Of a DNA stretch of 44,094 nt, positions 9,758 to 20,151 are shown piece by piece. Each line of letters begins with the position of its first letter. Position 1 is the stretch's first letter. The position numbers and the translations under genes were made by a program. Below the pieces are notes generated by a model that searched no databases, was not told the origin of the DNA, and was given only the letters and a program-made list of their open reading frames with translations. The stretch is taken from positions 1 through 44,094 of the forward strand of contig CAMYOI010000006.1 of the NCBI GenBank assembly GCA_947259955.1, given 5' to 3'. The stretch comes from an uncultured Gammaproteobacteria bacterium (lineage in GTDB: Bacteria > Pseudomonadota > Gammaproteobacteria > Arenicellales > JAANXG01).

Positions 9758-9854
9758 ATCGCGTTTATATCGGTGTGCAATCGTGGCTGAACCAATCACG
9801 ATTCGTCCACTGCGGGCCTGAATCCCGCTCTTAACCAAATCGGGCGAGCTGGTT

Positions 9855-10637
9855 TTACTCGTCGTTTGCCTTGTCGTCGCTGCCCCACCGTTGCGCCGCC
9901 TTCAGCATCTCGATTGGAAACGGGAAAAAGATGGTCTGATTGCGCTCATGGGACATGTCCATCATAGTCTGCAGATAACGCAGCGTAATCGAGTCGGGTT
10001 GGCCGCGCAGTACCCCCGCCGCTTCGGTCAGCTTGTATGAAGCCTGTAGTTCTCCCTCGGCGGAGATGACCTTGGCTCGCCGCATCCGCTCGGCTTCGGC
10101 CTGACGTGCGATCGCCCGCACCATGCTCTCATCGAGGTCCACGTGCTTGATCTCAACGTTGGCTACCTTGATCCCCCACGCGTCGGTCTGCTTGTCGAGA
10201 ATATGCTGGATGTCATTGTTGAGCTTCTCACGTTCCGCGAGCATTTCGTCCAGTTCGTGTTGACCGAGGACCGAACGCAGCGTTGTCTGCGCCAGCTGGC
10301 TGGTGGCTTCATGAAATTGCTCAACCTGGATAATGGCCTTCTCCGGATCCACGACCCGGTAATACACCACCGCGTTGACCTTCACGGAAACGTTGTCTCG
10401 CGAAATCACATCCTGGGTTGGCACGTCCAGTACCCGCGTTCGCAGGTCTACCCGGACCATCTGCTGTATGGGGGGCACGATGATGATCAGGCCGGGACCT
10501 TTGACCGTCTGGAACCGACCGAGAAAAAACACCACCCCACGCTGGTACTCGCGCAGTATTTTGATAATCAGGAACGCGATGATGATGACCAGCGCGAACG
10601 CGGTCACGAAAAAAGGATTCACCAGAAAATTCATCAT
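9855..10637 (-). CDS. Slipin/stomatin-like SPFH (band 7) family protein
   Basis: [65 protein letters not shown]; overlaps the nfeD stop (ATGATG). Confidence 0.92.
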   Translation of the reverse strand: MMNFLVNPFFVTAFALVIIIAFLIIKILREYQRGVVFFLGRFQTVKGPGLIIIVPPIQQMVRVDLRTRVLDVPTQDVISRDNVSVKVNAVVYYRVVDPEKAIIQVEQFHEATSQLAQTTLRSVLGQHELDEMLAEREKLNNDIQHILDKQTDAWGIKVANVEIKHVDLDESMVRAIARQAEAERMRRAKVISAEGELQASYKLTEAAGVLRGQPDSITLRYLQTMMDMSHERNQTIFFPFPIEMLKAAQRWGSDDKANDE

Positions 10638-12061
10638 TTCTCCTCGACAGGTTCTACAATCAGGGTTAAACCATCCAGTTCCCGCACCTTGACCCGTTGT
10701 CCTTCGCGTACCGGCCGCTCGGTTCGGGCCGACCACAATTCGCCGTGAATGTGGACGTTTCCGGTGCCCTCAAAGTCCTCCAACGCTTCGCCAACGCTTC
10801 CAAGCATCTGCTCCCGACCGCTGACGACGGGTTTTTTGCGCTGGCCCAGGGCGATGGAGATCAGGGCAAAGACAAACAGAGCGGTGAGGGCGGTCACCGT
10901 CACGATCAGGGGGATTGAAAGCTGGAATGCCTCGATCTCCGTTTCTATCAGGATCAGGGAGCCGATTATGAACGCCGCCGCTCCGCCAATACCCAGCACG
11001 CCGAAACTCGGCACGAATAGCTCACCTACCATAAACGCGATGCCGAGCAGTATCAGCGCCAAACCCGCGTAGTTCACCGGCAGAACGTGGAATGCATACA
11101 ATGCCAATAACAGGCAGATCGCTCCCAGCACGCCCGGAAACATCGCGCCGGGATTGGACAGCTCGAAAAACAAACCGTATACACCCAGAATAATCAGAAT
11201 GTACGCGACATTGGGATTGGTGATGACGGCCAGCAATCTGGTACGCCAGTCGGGCTCAACCGTTTCGACAACGAGATCCCCGGTGTCCAATTGCAATGCG
11301 CCGCTCTGCAGATTCACGCTGCGGCCGTCCAGCTGTTGGAGCAGATCGGGAATGTCCTTGGCGACCAGGTCGATGACGTTTTGCTCCAGGGCATCCTCGG
11401 CGGTCAGGTTTACCGCCGAGCGCACGGCCTCGACCGCCCACTCTTCGTTCCGCCCGCGCAGCCGGGCGAGTCCTTTAATATACGCCACGGCGTCGTTGAT
11501 CACTTTGCGCTGCAGGGCACTACCCTGCTCGGTCGATTCCGATTCCGACCCGGTGCCTTCTGCTGTCTCGTCGTCTGGTTCCGCGGTCTTGCCGGATTTT
11601 TTGCCTTCGGCCGGTTTTTTCTGTTCGCCGAGCCCGCCGGGCGTCATGCTTACCGGCGTGGCCGAACCAAGATTGGTCGCAGGAGCCATCGCCGCCGCGT
11701 GACTGGCATACATAATGTACGTGCCGGCGCTGGCGGCTCGCGATCCCGGCGGTGAGACGTAAGCGATTATCGGTACACTGCTGGCTAGTATCGCGCTGAT
11801 AATCTCCCGCATCGAGGTATCCAATCCGCCAGGGGTGTTCATCCGCAGGATGACCAACGCCACTCCGGCGGTTCCGGCCTCCTCGATGCCGCGCACGATG
11901 AAATCGCTGGATGCCGGCCCTATCGCCCCCTCCAGCTCCAGCACGATAGCCCGCCGCGCCTCGGTCTGCCCGGTCGCCAACGCGGTGGTCAGAACGAGCA
12001 CAAGGCCCGCAGCCAAGGCCGCAATCCCTGTGGAAAACGCGAATCTGCGGGGTAAATCCAT
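10634..12061 (-). CDS. nfeD: NfeD family membrane protease (ClpP-like serine protease)
   Basis: Ser-protease-like N-terminus ([36 protein letters not shown]), TM segments and C-terminal NfeD OB domain; adjacent to slipin. Confidence 0.92.
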   Translation of the reverse strand: MDLPRRFAFSTGIAALAAGLVLVLTTALATGQTEARRAIVLELEGAIGPASSDFIVRGIEEAGTAGVALVILRMNTPGGLDTSMREIISAILASSVPIIAYVSPPGSRAASAGTYIMYASHAAAMAPATNLGSATPVSMTPGGLGEQKKPAEGKKSGKTAEPDDETAEGTGSESESTEQGSALQRKVINDAVAYIKGLARLRGRNEEWAVEAVRSAVNLTAEDALEQNVIDLVAKDIPDLLQQLDGRSVNLQSGALQLDTGDLVVETVEPDWRTRLLAVITNPNVAYILIILGVYGLFFELSNPGAMFPGVLGAICLLLALYAFHVLPVNYAGLALILLGIAFMVGELFVPSFGVLGIGGAAAFIIGSLILIETEIEAFQLSIPLIVTVTALTALFVFALISIALGQRKKPVVSGREQMLGSVGEALEDFEGTGNVHIHGELWSARTERPVREGQRVKVRELDGLTLIVEPVEEK

Positions 12062-12242
12062 CACGATACCGCCCAGCAACCTAGTTAATTAGTCTAAAAA
12101 TACCAGTTCGCGGCGCCCAAGTCGCCCCGCGAATACTGGCGCCACCTCATTTCTATGACAGCAAACTCCCCGAGACGTTGCACGGCGTAGTATTCGACCG
12201 TGGCCCACACCGCATAGCGTGGATCGGACCATGGCGACCGGG

Positions 12243-13352
12243 CTACCGAACCAGGATGCTTGCAAGTCGATTCAGGATGATCCCAATCTCATCCGCTTCG
12301 AGCGGAACCAGTTCGAGGACAAGTTTTCCTTTGGTGTCGCCACTCAGCATGACCCAGATGGACGGCTCACCCGCGCGAAGCTTTTCAACCAAGGATGCGG
12401 CATCCATTCCTGCGCTGGTTGGGTCTATTGCCAGGCAGGCACGGGGAAACGGCATTCCGGCCTTGTCCGGATCCGCAGACGCACTGACCCCGGGGAGTCG
12501 ACCGGCATGTCTTACGAATTCCAATACTTTCTGTTCCTGCCGATTACGCCAATCGGCAAGGTCGAAATCCTTTCTATCCGTGAGCGCCGCAAGCGCACCA
12601 AGGATCCCTTCCTTGGTGGCTTTCATCGAACGTCCGATACCTTTTTCCTGCGCACGAACGGCATCGACCAGTTCAGGATCTCCCAGCACCAGACCCGCGG
12701 TTGGACCGGCCAAATATTTCTGTGCGCTGACTATCAGCAAATCGGCTCCCGTTGCCAGCAGTTCATCGATACGCATATCCTGCGCCGCGCCGTCGATGAT
12801 TGCAGGAAGACCATGGCGGTGGGCCGAGGATACTGCCTCTCGCATCGGAATCGATTCACCCCGAGTCAATCGGGACGAGACCAGCAAGAGACAAGCTGCG
12901 CGGTCATCCGACATTGATTCTTCCAACTGGTCGATAGAACACGCATCGTCAAAACCGGCCAGCACCGGCCTGGCGCCGGCAAGCCGTACGTCCTGGACAA
13001 TCGGGTGGCCATAGTCGACCGCATGTCCTGCTGGAAGTATCACACGGTTCGACATCCCCGCCGTGTCGGGCAGCGCCCTTATCTTTTCGATCGAAAGACC
13101 GGTCATGGTGGCCGCAACGGCAAGCGATATGCCGGCCGAAGTGCAGTGAACCACGGCCCCGGCCCGGGCGCCGGTCAGCTCCGAAATCACGCGGCTCGCG
13201 GTTGCCTGGAGCTCGTCGATAACAAAAAAATCCGACAAGGCTTCGCACACAGCCCGGCGGACGTTTTCCGTTGAGCGGGAAACCCCCAACGGGGTGTACG
13301 TCCCGTGGGCATTGATTACACGAGTCAACCCATACAGTTCGTGCGCACTCAA
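12243..13352 (-). CDS. SelA-like PLP-dependent (fold type I) aminotransferase/ammonia-lyase family enzyme
   Basis: 369 aa; LTRVINAHGTYTPLG, DGAAQDMRIDELLATGADLLIVSAQKYLAGPTAGLVLGDPEL (Schiff-base Lys context). Confidence 0.8.
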   Translation of the reverse strand: MSAHELYGLTRVINAHGTYTPLGVSRSTENVRRAVCEALSDFFVIDELQATASRVISELTGARAGAVVHCTSAGISLAVAATMTGLSIEKIRALPDTAGMSNRVILPAGHAVDYGHPIVQDVRLAGARPVLAGFDDACSIDQLEESMSDDRAACLLLVSSRLTRGESIPMREAVSSAHRHGLPAIIDGAAQDMRIDELLATGADLLIVSAQKYLAGPTAGLVLGDPELVDAVRAQEKGIGRSMKATKEGILGALAALTDRKDFDLADWRNRQEQKVLEFVRHAGRLPGVSASADPDKAGMPFPRACLAIDPTSAGMDAASLVEKLRAGEPSIWVMLSGDTKGKLVLELVPLEADEIGIILNRLASILVR

Positions 13353-13720
13353 TTCAGATCGATGGCGTACTCGCGCAATAACTCAAGCGGAACGACCTCG
13401 AGCGCCTTGATATGGGTTTTGGTTACGTATACACGTGGCGCCTGACCGCTTTTGTAGGCTTCCAACCATCGCGCCGCACATAGGCACCAGGTGTCGCCTG
13501 GCCGCAATCCGGGGAAGTCGAAATCCGGCATCGGGGTCGAAAGGTCATTTCCCCTGGACTGAGAGAAATCCAGAAATTCACGGGTTGCCTCGATGCAGAC
13601 GGTGTGCGACCCGAGATCCTCGTCGCAGGTGTTGCATTTGCCGTCGCGGAAAAAGCCCGTCAGCGGATTTTCACCGCAAGGTTCCAGGGGCTCGCCCAGT
13701 ACATTTATCGAGTTATCCAT
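13349..13720 (-). CDS. DUF2237 family protein
   Basis: MDNSINVLGEPLEPCGENPLTGFFRDGKCNTCDEDLGSHTVCIEATREFLDFSQSRGNDLSTP...GLRPGDTWCLCAARWLEA; likely start at the internal Met (13720). Confidence 0.85.
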   Translation of the reverse strand: MDNSINVLGEPLEPCGENPLTGFFRDGKCNTCDEDLGSHTVCIEATREFLDFSQSRGNDLSTPMPDFDFPGLRPGDTWCLCAARWLEAYKSGQAPRVYVTKTHIKALEVVPLELLREYAIDLN

Positions 13721-13892
13721 TTTTACACCCATCTCAGGATCGCAGCCTTCATATTGACAAAAAATGTGTGCTTCATTTTCGGCCACTCGACTCATCCCGT
13801 AAAGTGCTTTCTCACCTCGGCCGAACTGCACCCCGCGGTCGGGGCTCGGAGATTGTTGCTTAATCCACCGCCAAGATGGCAAAGTCTGCCGC

Positions 13893-14702
13893 ATGGGTGC
13901 GAATGAAAATAAATTGAAGTCAGACTTTTTCAATAGCGGCTGGTGCCGATTCCCTTTGGATCCTGATCTGGCCGCGTGGGTTCAACATTCGTTGCCGGCC
14001 GCCCGCTATGCCGTGGCTGAACCCGATAACAGGCATTGGTTTCGCTGCGGAGGCACGTGGTTCGTTGGTGTTCATGCCCTGCCAAATGATGGCCACGGCG
14101 CGGTTGGTCAGGGCCCACGGCTTAAATGTGCGGCGGTCGATTTCATCACTCATACGCTGGGTCTGAACCGATTCGAATGGGACCGCGCGCAGATTTCGGT
14201 CTGCTATCCGGGCTTTCCTCAACCCATGGACACCGAGTCGGACGCAGCTTACCGTTTTCGGCTCGATCGCGATTCGGCGCATGTAGACGGGCTTCTGGCT
14301 GAGGGCGGAGAACGCCGAAGACACCTGCGTGAGCACCACGCATTCATTCTGGGCATTCCGCTCGTCGAAACAGACGCCAAGGCCTCCCCGTTCGTCGTTT
14401 GGGAAGGCTCCCACGTGATCATCAAGGAAGTGTTCCGCGTTGCCTTGGAAGGAATACCGGCACATTCGTGGTGCGAAGTCGATATAACCAATGATTATCA
14501 TGCCGCGCGCCGACAAGTGTTCGAGAGCTGTCGGCGGATCGAGATACCGGCGAGACCGGGTGAGGCTTACCTGGTTCACAGACTTGCACTGCATGGCATG
14601 GCACCCTGGCGATCGTCGTCCACGGATTATCCCGATGGGCGGATGATTTGTTACTTCAGACCGGAAATCGGTGGTCCATTCGACTGGTTACTGGCTGCCT
14701 GA
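13893..14702 (+). CDS. Putative Fe(II)/2-oxoglutarate (phytanoyl-CoA dioxygenase-like) oxygenase
   Basis: 269 aa; candidate HxD (SAHVDG), distal H (VHRLALHGMAPW) and R (DGRMICYFRPE). Confidence 0.55.
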   Translation: MGANENKLKSDFFNSGWCRFPLDPDLAAWVQHSLPAARYAVAEPDNRHWFRCGGTWFVGVHALPNDGHGAVGQGPRLKCAAVDFITHTLGLNRFEWDRAQISVCYPGFPQPMDTESDAAYRFRLDRDSAHVDGLLAEGGERRRHLREHHAFILGIPLVETDAKASPFVVWEGSHVIIKEVFRVALEGIPAHSWCEVDITNDYHAARRQVFESCRRIEIPARPGEAYLVHRLALHGMAPWRSSSTDYPDGRMICYFRPEIGGPFDWLLAA

Positions 14703-14705
14703 TCG

Positions 14706-15551
14706 ATGACACCCGTCGTTATCACCCTGGTCTTTACGGCCGCGCTGCTTCACGCGGTGTGGAATGCAATGATGAAATCCGGCGGATCGCCGGAGTTCAG
14801 CGTTGCGGCCTTTCAACTGGTCGGCGGGTTGATTTGCCTTGCTTTGGTATCTTTAGTGCCGCCGCCGGACCGTGCAAGCTGGCCCCTGATCCTGGCATCC
14901 GTCGTGATTCACAACGCCTACTATCTCACCCTCGCCCAGGCTTATCGCGCTGGGGATCTTTCGCAAGTCTATCCGCTGTTCCGCGGCCTCGCTCCCGTGA
15001 TGGTCGCCGTGGGCGCCGCCCTGGTCGCCGGAGAATGGCTCTCACCCGGTATTTGGACCGGTGTCGTACTGGTCAGCATGGGCGTGAGTAGCCTTGCTCT
15101 GTTTGGCGGGACATTCGGCCGCATGTCGCGTCAGTCTGTTTTCTGGGGGCTGACCACCTCCATCCTGATTGCCCTGTATACCGTGGTCGACGGTCTCGGT
15201 GTAAGAACCGCCGGTAACAGTCTGAGCTACATTCTCTGGCTGAACGTATTCGAAGGGATACCGATAATTTGCGTGCTGCTCGTTTTTAGAAAATCGGCGT
15301 GGTTCAGTTACATTAAGGGCAACGCAGCCGGCGTGATCGCCGGGGGCATTGCCGCATCTACCGCCTATGGACTGGTCATGTTCGCCATGAGCCTGGGCGC
15401 GATGGCCGTCGTATCCTCATTGCGGGAAACCAGCGTGATCTTCGCCGCAATTATTGGCAGCGTGTTCCTGCGTGAACCTTTCGGCGCCGCCCGCGTCCGT
15501 GCGGCCATTCTCGTCGCCGCCGGCATTATCTTGATGAAGCTGCTTGGATAG
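14706..15551 (+). CDS. EamA/DMT family transporter
   Basis: 281 aa, about ten TM segments, two EamA repeats (YRAGDLSQVYPLFRGLAPV; SLRETSVIFAAIIGSVFLREPFG). Confidence 0.9.
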   Translation: MTPVVITLVFTAALLHAVWNAMMKSGGSPEFSVAAFQLVGGLICLALVSLVPPPDRASWPLILASVVIHNAYYLTLAQAYRAGDLSQVYPLFRGLAPVMVAVGAALVAGEWLSPGIWTGVVLVSMGVSSLALFGGTFGRMSRQSVFWGLTTSILIALYTVVDGLGVRTAGNSLSYILWLNVFEGIPIICVLLVFRKSAWFSYIKGNAAGVIAGGIAASTAYGLVMFAMSLGAMAVVSSLRETSVIFAAIIGSVFLREPFGAARVRAAILVAAGIILMKLLG

Positions 15552-15571
15552 TATGGACTTCGACCAGATTT

Positions 15572-16456
15572 TCAGGGATCGCCCGAACCGGAAATAGCCC
15601 GGGCAGCCTCGAGGAGGTTGACGAAATAGTCTTCGGCCAGGGGGTCGAGCGCCACGACCCGCCCGCCTATCTCCGCTGCCAGGGTTGCCGCTATCCGGTC
15701 GCTGAATTGCTTTTGTACGAATATCGTACTGATCCCCTCCCGCTGGATCATTTCTATCAAACGCGCCAGTGCGCGGGGCCCGGGCTCTTTGCCTTCATGT
15801 TCGACTGCCAACTGCTCCAAACCGTAGGCGCGGGAAAAGTATCCCCACGCCGGATGGAACACCAGAAACCGCCTGCTTTCGGCACGTTCGGTGAGGCCTC
15901 GAATGTTGGTGTCGAGCTCGAACAAATCTGCGATAAAACGATCGGTATTGCTTTCGTACGAATCGCGGTTTACTGGATCGATCTCTAGCAGATAGTCACG
16001 AATCGTAGCGGCAATCTGCCTCACCACCATCGGATCGAGCCAGATGTGTGGATCCAGTCCCGAGTGTGAATGGCTGTCGGCATTATTCGCAGCATTGCCG
16101 GGGTCCAATGCCTTAGTTTTCATGGGGATCAATTCGATGCCTTTGCGCACATCGATAACCATCAGGCCTGGATTGGCCGCCTCGATCCTTTCCATCCAGA
16201 CCGTTTCGAACGGTGCACCGATACGCACAAATGCGTTCGCTTCCGCCAGATCCGCCATCTGCCGCGGGGTGGGCTCATAGGTTGCCGGGCTGTGTCCCGG
16301 CTGCACCATGCTCTCCACATCGACGTGTTCTCCGCCGACGCGCTCGACGAAATGCTTGAGTGGGAGCACGCTGACAAAAAGTTTGATCTGGGCAGAGCCG
16401 GCGGGGCTCCAGCACGCGCTCAGAAAACACAGCAAAAAGGCCAGGGTCGATCGCAT
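15572..16456 (-). CDS. znuA: Zinc/manganese ABC transporter periplasmic substrate-binding protein (ZnuA family)
   Basis: MRSTLAFLLCFLSACW signal, VLPLKHFVERVGGEHVDVESMVQPGHSPATYEPTPRQM, short His region DSHSHSGLDPHIWLDP; start set at internal Met. Confidence 0.88.
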   Translation of the reverse strand: MRSTLAFLLCFLSACWSPAGSAQIKLFVSVLPLKHFVERVGGEHVDVESMVQPGHSPATYEPTPRQMADLAEANAFVRIGAPFETVWMERIEAANPGLMVIDVRKGIELIPMKTKALDPGNAANNADSHSHSGLDPHIWLDPMVVRQIAATIRDYLLEIDPVNRDSYESNTDRFIADLFELDTNIRGLTERAESRRFLVFHPAWGYFSRAYGLEQLAVEHEGKEPGPRALARLIEMIQREGISTIFVQKQFSDRIAATLAAEIGGRVVALDPLAEDYFVNLLEAARAISGSGDP

Positions 16457-16517
16457 CCGTGTAGCCGCGGCGTGGGGTGTCGTTTCTTTTTCAGGATACG
16501 GGGCGAATGCAAGCGAT

Positions 16518-17075
16518 CTATTCGCTCGTCGATCCCAACACCCAGAATTTTTCCCGGCTAACCACACCGAGCATCTCGCGACCATCAATGTTTCGAGTGG
16601 TACCGGACTCCGCAATTTCGTAGAACACGCTGCGGCCCAGCAGCGCATCCAGACGGTCCCGGATCCGGATCAACGGAACCGGGCCCCGGTCGTCTTCCTC
16701 CACCCACAGCGGATGGTCGGAATCGACGACAACCACATCACCGACATTGGTCTGAAAAGCGATTGCAGCACCCGTGGTCTCGACAATCGACTCCATTTTC
16801 ACCGCGATGAACGGGGCAAGATCTACCTGTACGAGGATCTTTTCATGGGGCGTAATCAGAAAGAAGCCATCGTCGTCCCGGCGGAGCAGGGTAGAAAAAA
16901 GCCTTACCATCTCCGGTCTGTCGATCGACGACCCCTGGTGGAACCAGGTGCCGTCCCGGCCAATGCGCATATCGATATCCTGAACACAATCCGGATGCCA
17001 GCGATGCACCGGGGGCAGATCGGTGCGCGCATGGTGACGCAATGCCTGAATCAATGAATCCGGATCGAAGGCCAC
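16518..17075 (-). CDS. DUF1285 domain-containing protein
   Basis: 185 aa; GTWFHQGSSIDRPEMVRLFSTLLRRDDDGFFLITPHEKILVQVDLAPF. Confidence 0.85.
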   Translation of the reverse strand: MAFDPDSLIQALRHHARTDLPPVHRWHPDCVQDIDMRIGRDGTWFHQGSSIDRPEMVRLFSTLLRRDDDGFFLITPHEKILVQVDLAPFIAVKMESIVETTGAAIAFQTNVGDVVVVDSDHPLWVEEDDRGPVPLIRIRDRLDALLGRSVFYEIAESGTTRNIDGREMLGVVSREKFWVLGSTSE

Positions 17076-17078
17076 GGA

Positions 17079-17948
17079 TCAGTTGCCGAACTGGCGGGAA
17101 AGCGCGACGAGGGACTCTTCCGACGCCGTACCCTGTGACCTCGAAAGAACCAGGGCGACGTCACCCAGGCGTTTGTACAATTCACAATAGTCCGGTTCCC
17201 ATGCATTGAGTGCCGCGATTTGTTTTGCAACGGTCCTGTGATCGCCGCGGGCGATGGGACCGGTGAGCGCGTCCGTCGTGTCCAGTTTGAGAACGTTGTC
17301 GATGGTCTCTCGAACGATGGGTTCCACTATGGCAAACGCGGTTTCGCGAGCAATGCCCGCTCGTGCATACGCCTGAAGTCCGATTTCCAACAATGCGGTG
17401 AGGTAGTTGCAGGAGAATACCGAAGCGGCGTGGTAGATCTCCTTGTGCTCCGGATCGATGGAAAACATCCGGCCGCCAACCGCTTCGAAACTACGAGAGA
17501 GCACCGCGGCCGCGTCGGGATCCCCCTCTATCCCGCAGAATGTTCCCGCAAAGGTTTCAATGCACATTGCGGGGTCTGCAAAGCTCTTCACCGGGTGCAC
17601 GCTGGCAATCGACGCACCCCGCTCTTTTGCCGATCCGAGTGCCGCAGATCGGATCGCTCCGCTGCAGTGAAATACGATATTGTCCGGATCCAGCAATCCG
17701 GAATCGGCCAGCCCTCGGCAACAATCCGCGAGCCGATCGTCGGGCGTGCCGATCAGAAATACATCGGCCCGCTTCATCTGTCCGAGACTCGCTTTGGGCC
17801 GGCCCGCACCCATAAAGGACACTGCGCTCTTGGCACTCCGCTGCGACCGATTGAGTACGTCCCCAATGCTGAAAACCGAGTGGTCCACCCACAACCGGCC
17901 CATCGTCCTGCCGACGCTGCCACAGCCGATGATGTTCAAGGATTTCAT
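17079..17948 (-). CDS. Rossmann-like/DUF2520 domain-containing protein (predicted NADP-dependent oxidoreductase-like)
   Basis: 289 aa; MKSLNIIGCGSVGRTMGRLW, FHCSGAIRSAALGSAKERGASIASVHPVKSFADP. Confidence 0.85.
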   Translation of the reverse strand: MKSLNIIGCGSVGRTMGRLWVDHSVFSIGDVLNRSQRSAKSAVSFMGAGRPKASLGQMKRADVFLIGTPDDRLADCCRGLADSGLLDPDNIVFHCSGAIRSAALGSAKERGASIASVHPVKSFADPAMCIETFAGTFCGIEGDPDAAAVLSRSFEAVGGRMFSIDPEHKEIYHAASVFSCNYLTALLEIGLQAYARAGIARETAFAIVEPIVRETIDNVLKLDTTDALTGPIARGDHRTVAKQIAALNAWEPDYCELYKRLGDVALVLSRSQGTASEESLVALSRQFGN

Positions 17949-18086
17949 AACGCTTGCGAGATTAAATGATAGAGCCCGGATACTAATCGATTAAAATGAT
18001 CCTTCAAAATCGGTAACATTCGATTCATTCGCACCGTGGCCCTGAAACCTTCCATCCGATGACATGGTAATGCTTCACTGAATCCA

Positions 18087-19082
18087 ATGCGAACGGCAGC
18101 AGTCAGTACAGTCACTTTCATTCTCTTTCTGCTCGCGTTCGAACTGCTGTTCCGGTTCGTGGTGTACGTCGACAAAGGTTCGCGGGAAGACCGGTACCTG
18201 GTCATGCCCCACGGCGTGCTTGGATGGTCGCTCAACACACGGATGCGGTCCAAACACCTGAAAAACCGGTGCGGAGAGCCTGTCGCAATGGCCGCCGCCC
18301 CGCATCACCTCATATTAAAGTACCCCGGCACTAACGGAGCAAAGAAAGTTGTCTTCCTTGGGGACTCATTTACCCATGCTCACGAGGTATCCACGGGGAT
18401 GGCCTATTACGACGTATTCGAGCAACTCGAAGCGGAGAACTATGCAGTATACGCGGTGGCTGTTGGTGGATACGGCAACCTCCAGGAATACATGGCGCTG
18501 CAGGACGTGTTTGACGAGATCCAACCCGACATCGTTGTGTGGCAGCTCACCGGCAACGACATCAGCAACAACGTTTTTGAACTCGACGACAGTTCCGTGC
18601 GGAACAATCAGCGGCCACGGCCCTACTTGAATCCCGAGGACGGTGTGATCCGTCTGCAAAATCCCGGTTTCTGGCTGTTTGACTGGAGCGAGGGCTTTAC
18701 CTTCCTGTTCGAAAAACTGCTGATATTGGATTCGCGGTACGATCTTGGATTGATCCGGTGGCTGGACTCCCTTGGCAGCATGGATGAGGGCTCCCGGGAA
18801 AAATTAGACGCCCGCGGCCTTGCTGTTCTGGACATTCTAATAAAACGGGCGGTAAAGACGTACCCCGATACCACGTTCATCGGCTTTTCGATCGGACCGA
18901 AGTTCGACAACGAGTATGAGGAAATATTTACCGGCAATGGCGCCCTGTATCTCCCGGCATTCTACGAATCTCTGGATGCCGTTGAGCACACGGACTGCAG
19001 ACCTCTGGACAACCACTGGAACCACGCCGGAAACGCGGTCGCCGGTAAAATTCTCAGCGAACGGCTGCGGCAGATCCCCTAA
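18087..19082 (+). CDS. SGNH/GDSL-like hydrolase with N-terminal membrane anchor
   Basis: 331 aa; TM at N-terminus, VFLGDSFTHAHEV, WQLTGNDISNN, DNHWNHAGN. Confidence 0.8.
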   Translation: MRTAAVSTVTFILFLLAFELLFRFVVYVDKGSREDRYLVMPHGVLGWSLNTRMRSKHLKNRCGEPVAMAAAPHHLILKYPGTNGAKKVVFLGDSFTHAHEVSTGMAYYDVFEQLEAENYAVYAVAVGGYGNLQEYMALQDVFDEIQPDIVVWQLTGNDISNNVFELDDSSVRNNQRPRPYLNPEDGVIRLQNPGFWLFDWSEGFTFLFEKLLILDSRYDLGLIRWLDSLGSMDEGSREKLDARGLAVLDILIKRAVKTYPDTTFIGFSIGPKFDNEYEEIFTGNGALYLPAFYESLDAVEHTDCRPLDNHWNHAGNAVAGKILSERLRQIP

Positions 19083-19127
19083 GCCGGGTCCCCGTACTCC
19101 GCGTATTTGCTAGAATGCCGGCATGCA

Positions 19128-19165
19128 GCAGCCCGGCCGCCGCGGTGCAAGATGCGGGCTGGTTG
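19128..19165. repeat. Copy of a GC-rich intergenic repeat (GCAGCCCGGCCGCCGCGGTGCAAGATGCGGGCTGGTTG)
   Basis: First 19 nt identical to 7017-7035; 19135-19165 matches 37488-37518 at 26/31 with the last 14 nt identical. Confidence 0.65.
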
Positions 19166-19274
19166 ATGCCTTCTTTTTCGACCTGTTTGGAGACGCATGA
19201 TGGATACAAACGTTGATTCAGCCCTGGGGCAGCATCCGCTGAGAGCCAGAGCGATCGGAGGCGGGACGGAGGAG

Positions 19275-20150
19275 ATGACGAACTGGTATCTGAAATCCGA
19301 GGCCGGTCCGCTGCGCGACGTACTTCTGGGACCCGTTGAAGGCTTTCGCTGGCTCGGCGAGGAAAACGCTGAATACAGCTCCCTGGTGCGGGATTCCCTT
19401 CGCAAGGGGCGCGTATTCGACCAGGCGCTGACCGAGCGACAGCATACCGAGATGGTCGACGCCTATGAAGATGCCGGGGTCAACTGCCATTTCCTGCCCG
19501 TTGACGAGGGAACGCCGATGCAGGTGTACGCGCGCGACTCTTCTTTCATGACCCCCTACGGTGCGGTCATATGTCAAATGGCAAATCCCCGGCGTCGCGG
19601 AGAGTACGCACCGGCCCTGCGGTTTTACCTGGAAAACGAAATCCCGATCTACGACATGGTGTCGATGGGCAGTTTCGAGGGCGGCGACTTCAATATGATC
19701 AAGCCCGGTGTAGCCCTGGTGGGCTACACGGACCACCGCTCCGAGAAAGCAGCCGCCGAACAGGTGGCAAGCTGGTTCACCGGCGAAGGGTGGGAGATCA
19801 AATTCGCCCCTATCGACCCTTTCTACGTCCACATCGACCTAATGGTGTGCATGCTGACAACGGATTGCGCGGCGGTGTGCCTGGAGACCACGGAGGAGGA
19901 CATCGTCAGTTGGCTAAGGGAGAAAAACATCGAGATCGTGCCGGCCACATTCGAGGAGACGATGGCGCTGGGCTGCAATGTCGTTGCGCTGGGCAACGAT
20001 AAAGTACTGTCCACGCTGGCTGCGAAGGACCTCAACCAGAAGATGCGTGCAATCGGCCTCGAGGTCTATGATCCCGACATGACCATGTTTACCTGGGCGG
20101 GCGGTGGCGTGCACTGCATGTGTCAGCCTCTGCGCCGCGACGCCGATTGA
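19275..20150 (+). CDS. Arginine deiminase/amidinotransferase superfamily enzyme
   Basis: YARDSSFMTPYGAVI, FEGGDFNMI, HIDLMVCML, GGGVHCMCQPLRRD (Cys nucleophile context); GGAGG RBS favours 19275, although the ORF is open from 19197. Confidence 0.85.
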   Translation: MTNWYLKSEAGPLRDVLLGPVEGFRWLGEENAEYSSLVRDSLRKGRVFDQALTERQHTEMVDAYEDAGVNCHFLPVDEGTPMQVYARDSSFMTPYGAVICQMANPRRRGEYAPALRFYLENEIPIYDMVSMGSFEGGDFNMIKPGVALVGYTDHRSEKAAAEQVASWFTGEGWEIKFAPIDPFYVHIDLMVCMLTTDCAAVCLETTEEDIVSWLREKNIEIVPATFEETMALGCNVVALGNDKVLSTLAAKDLNQKMRAIGLEVYDPDMTMFTWAGGGVHCMCQPLRRDAD

Positions 20151-20151
20151 C

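Noticed and set aside
9770-9815. AATCGTG...CACGATT dyad between the alpha/beta hydrolase and slipin genes as a bidirectional terminator
   Set aside because: Long 11-nt loop and no T-tract; insufficient support.
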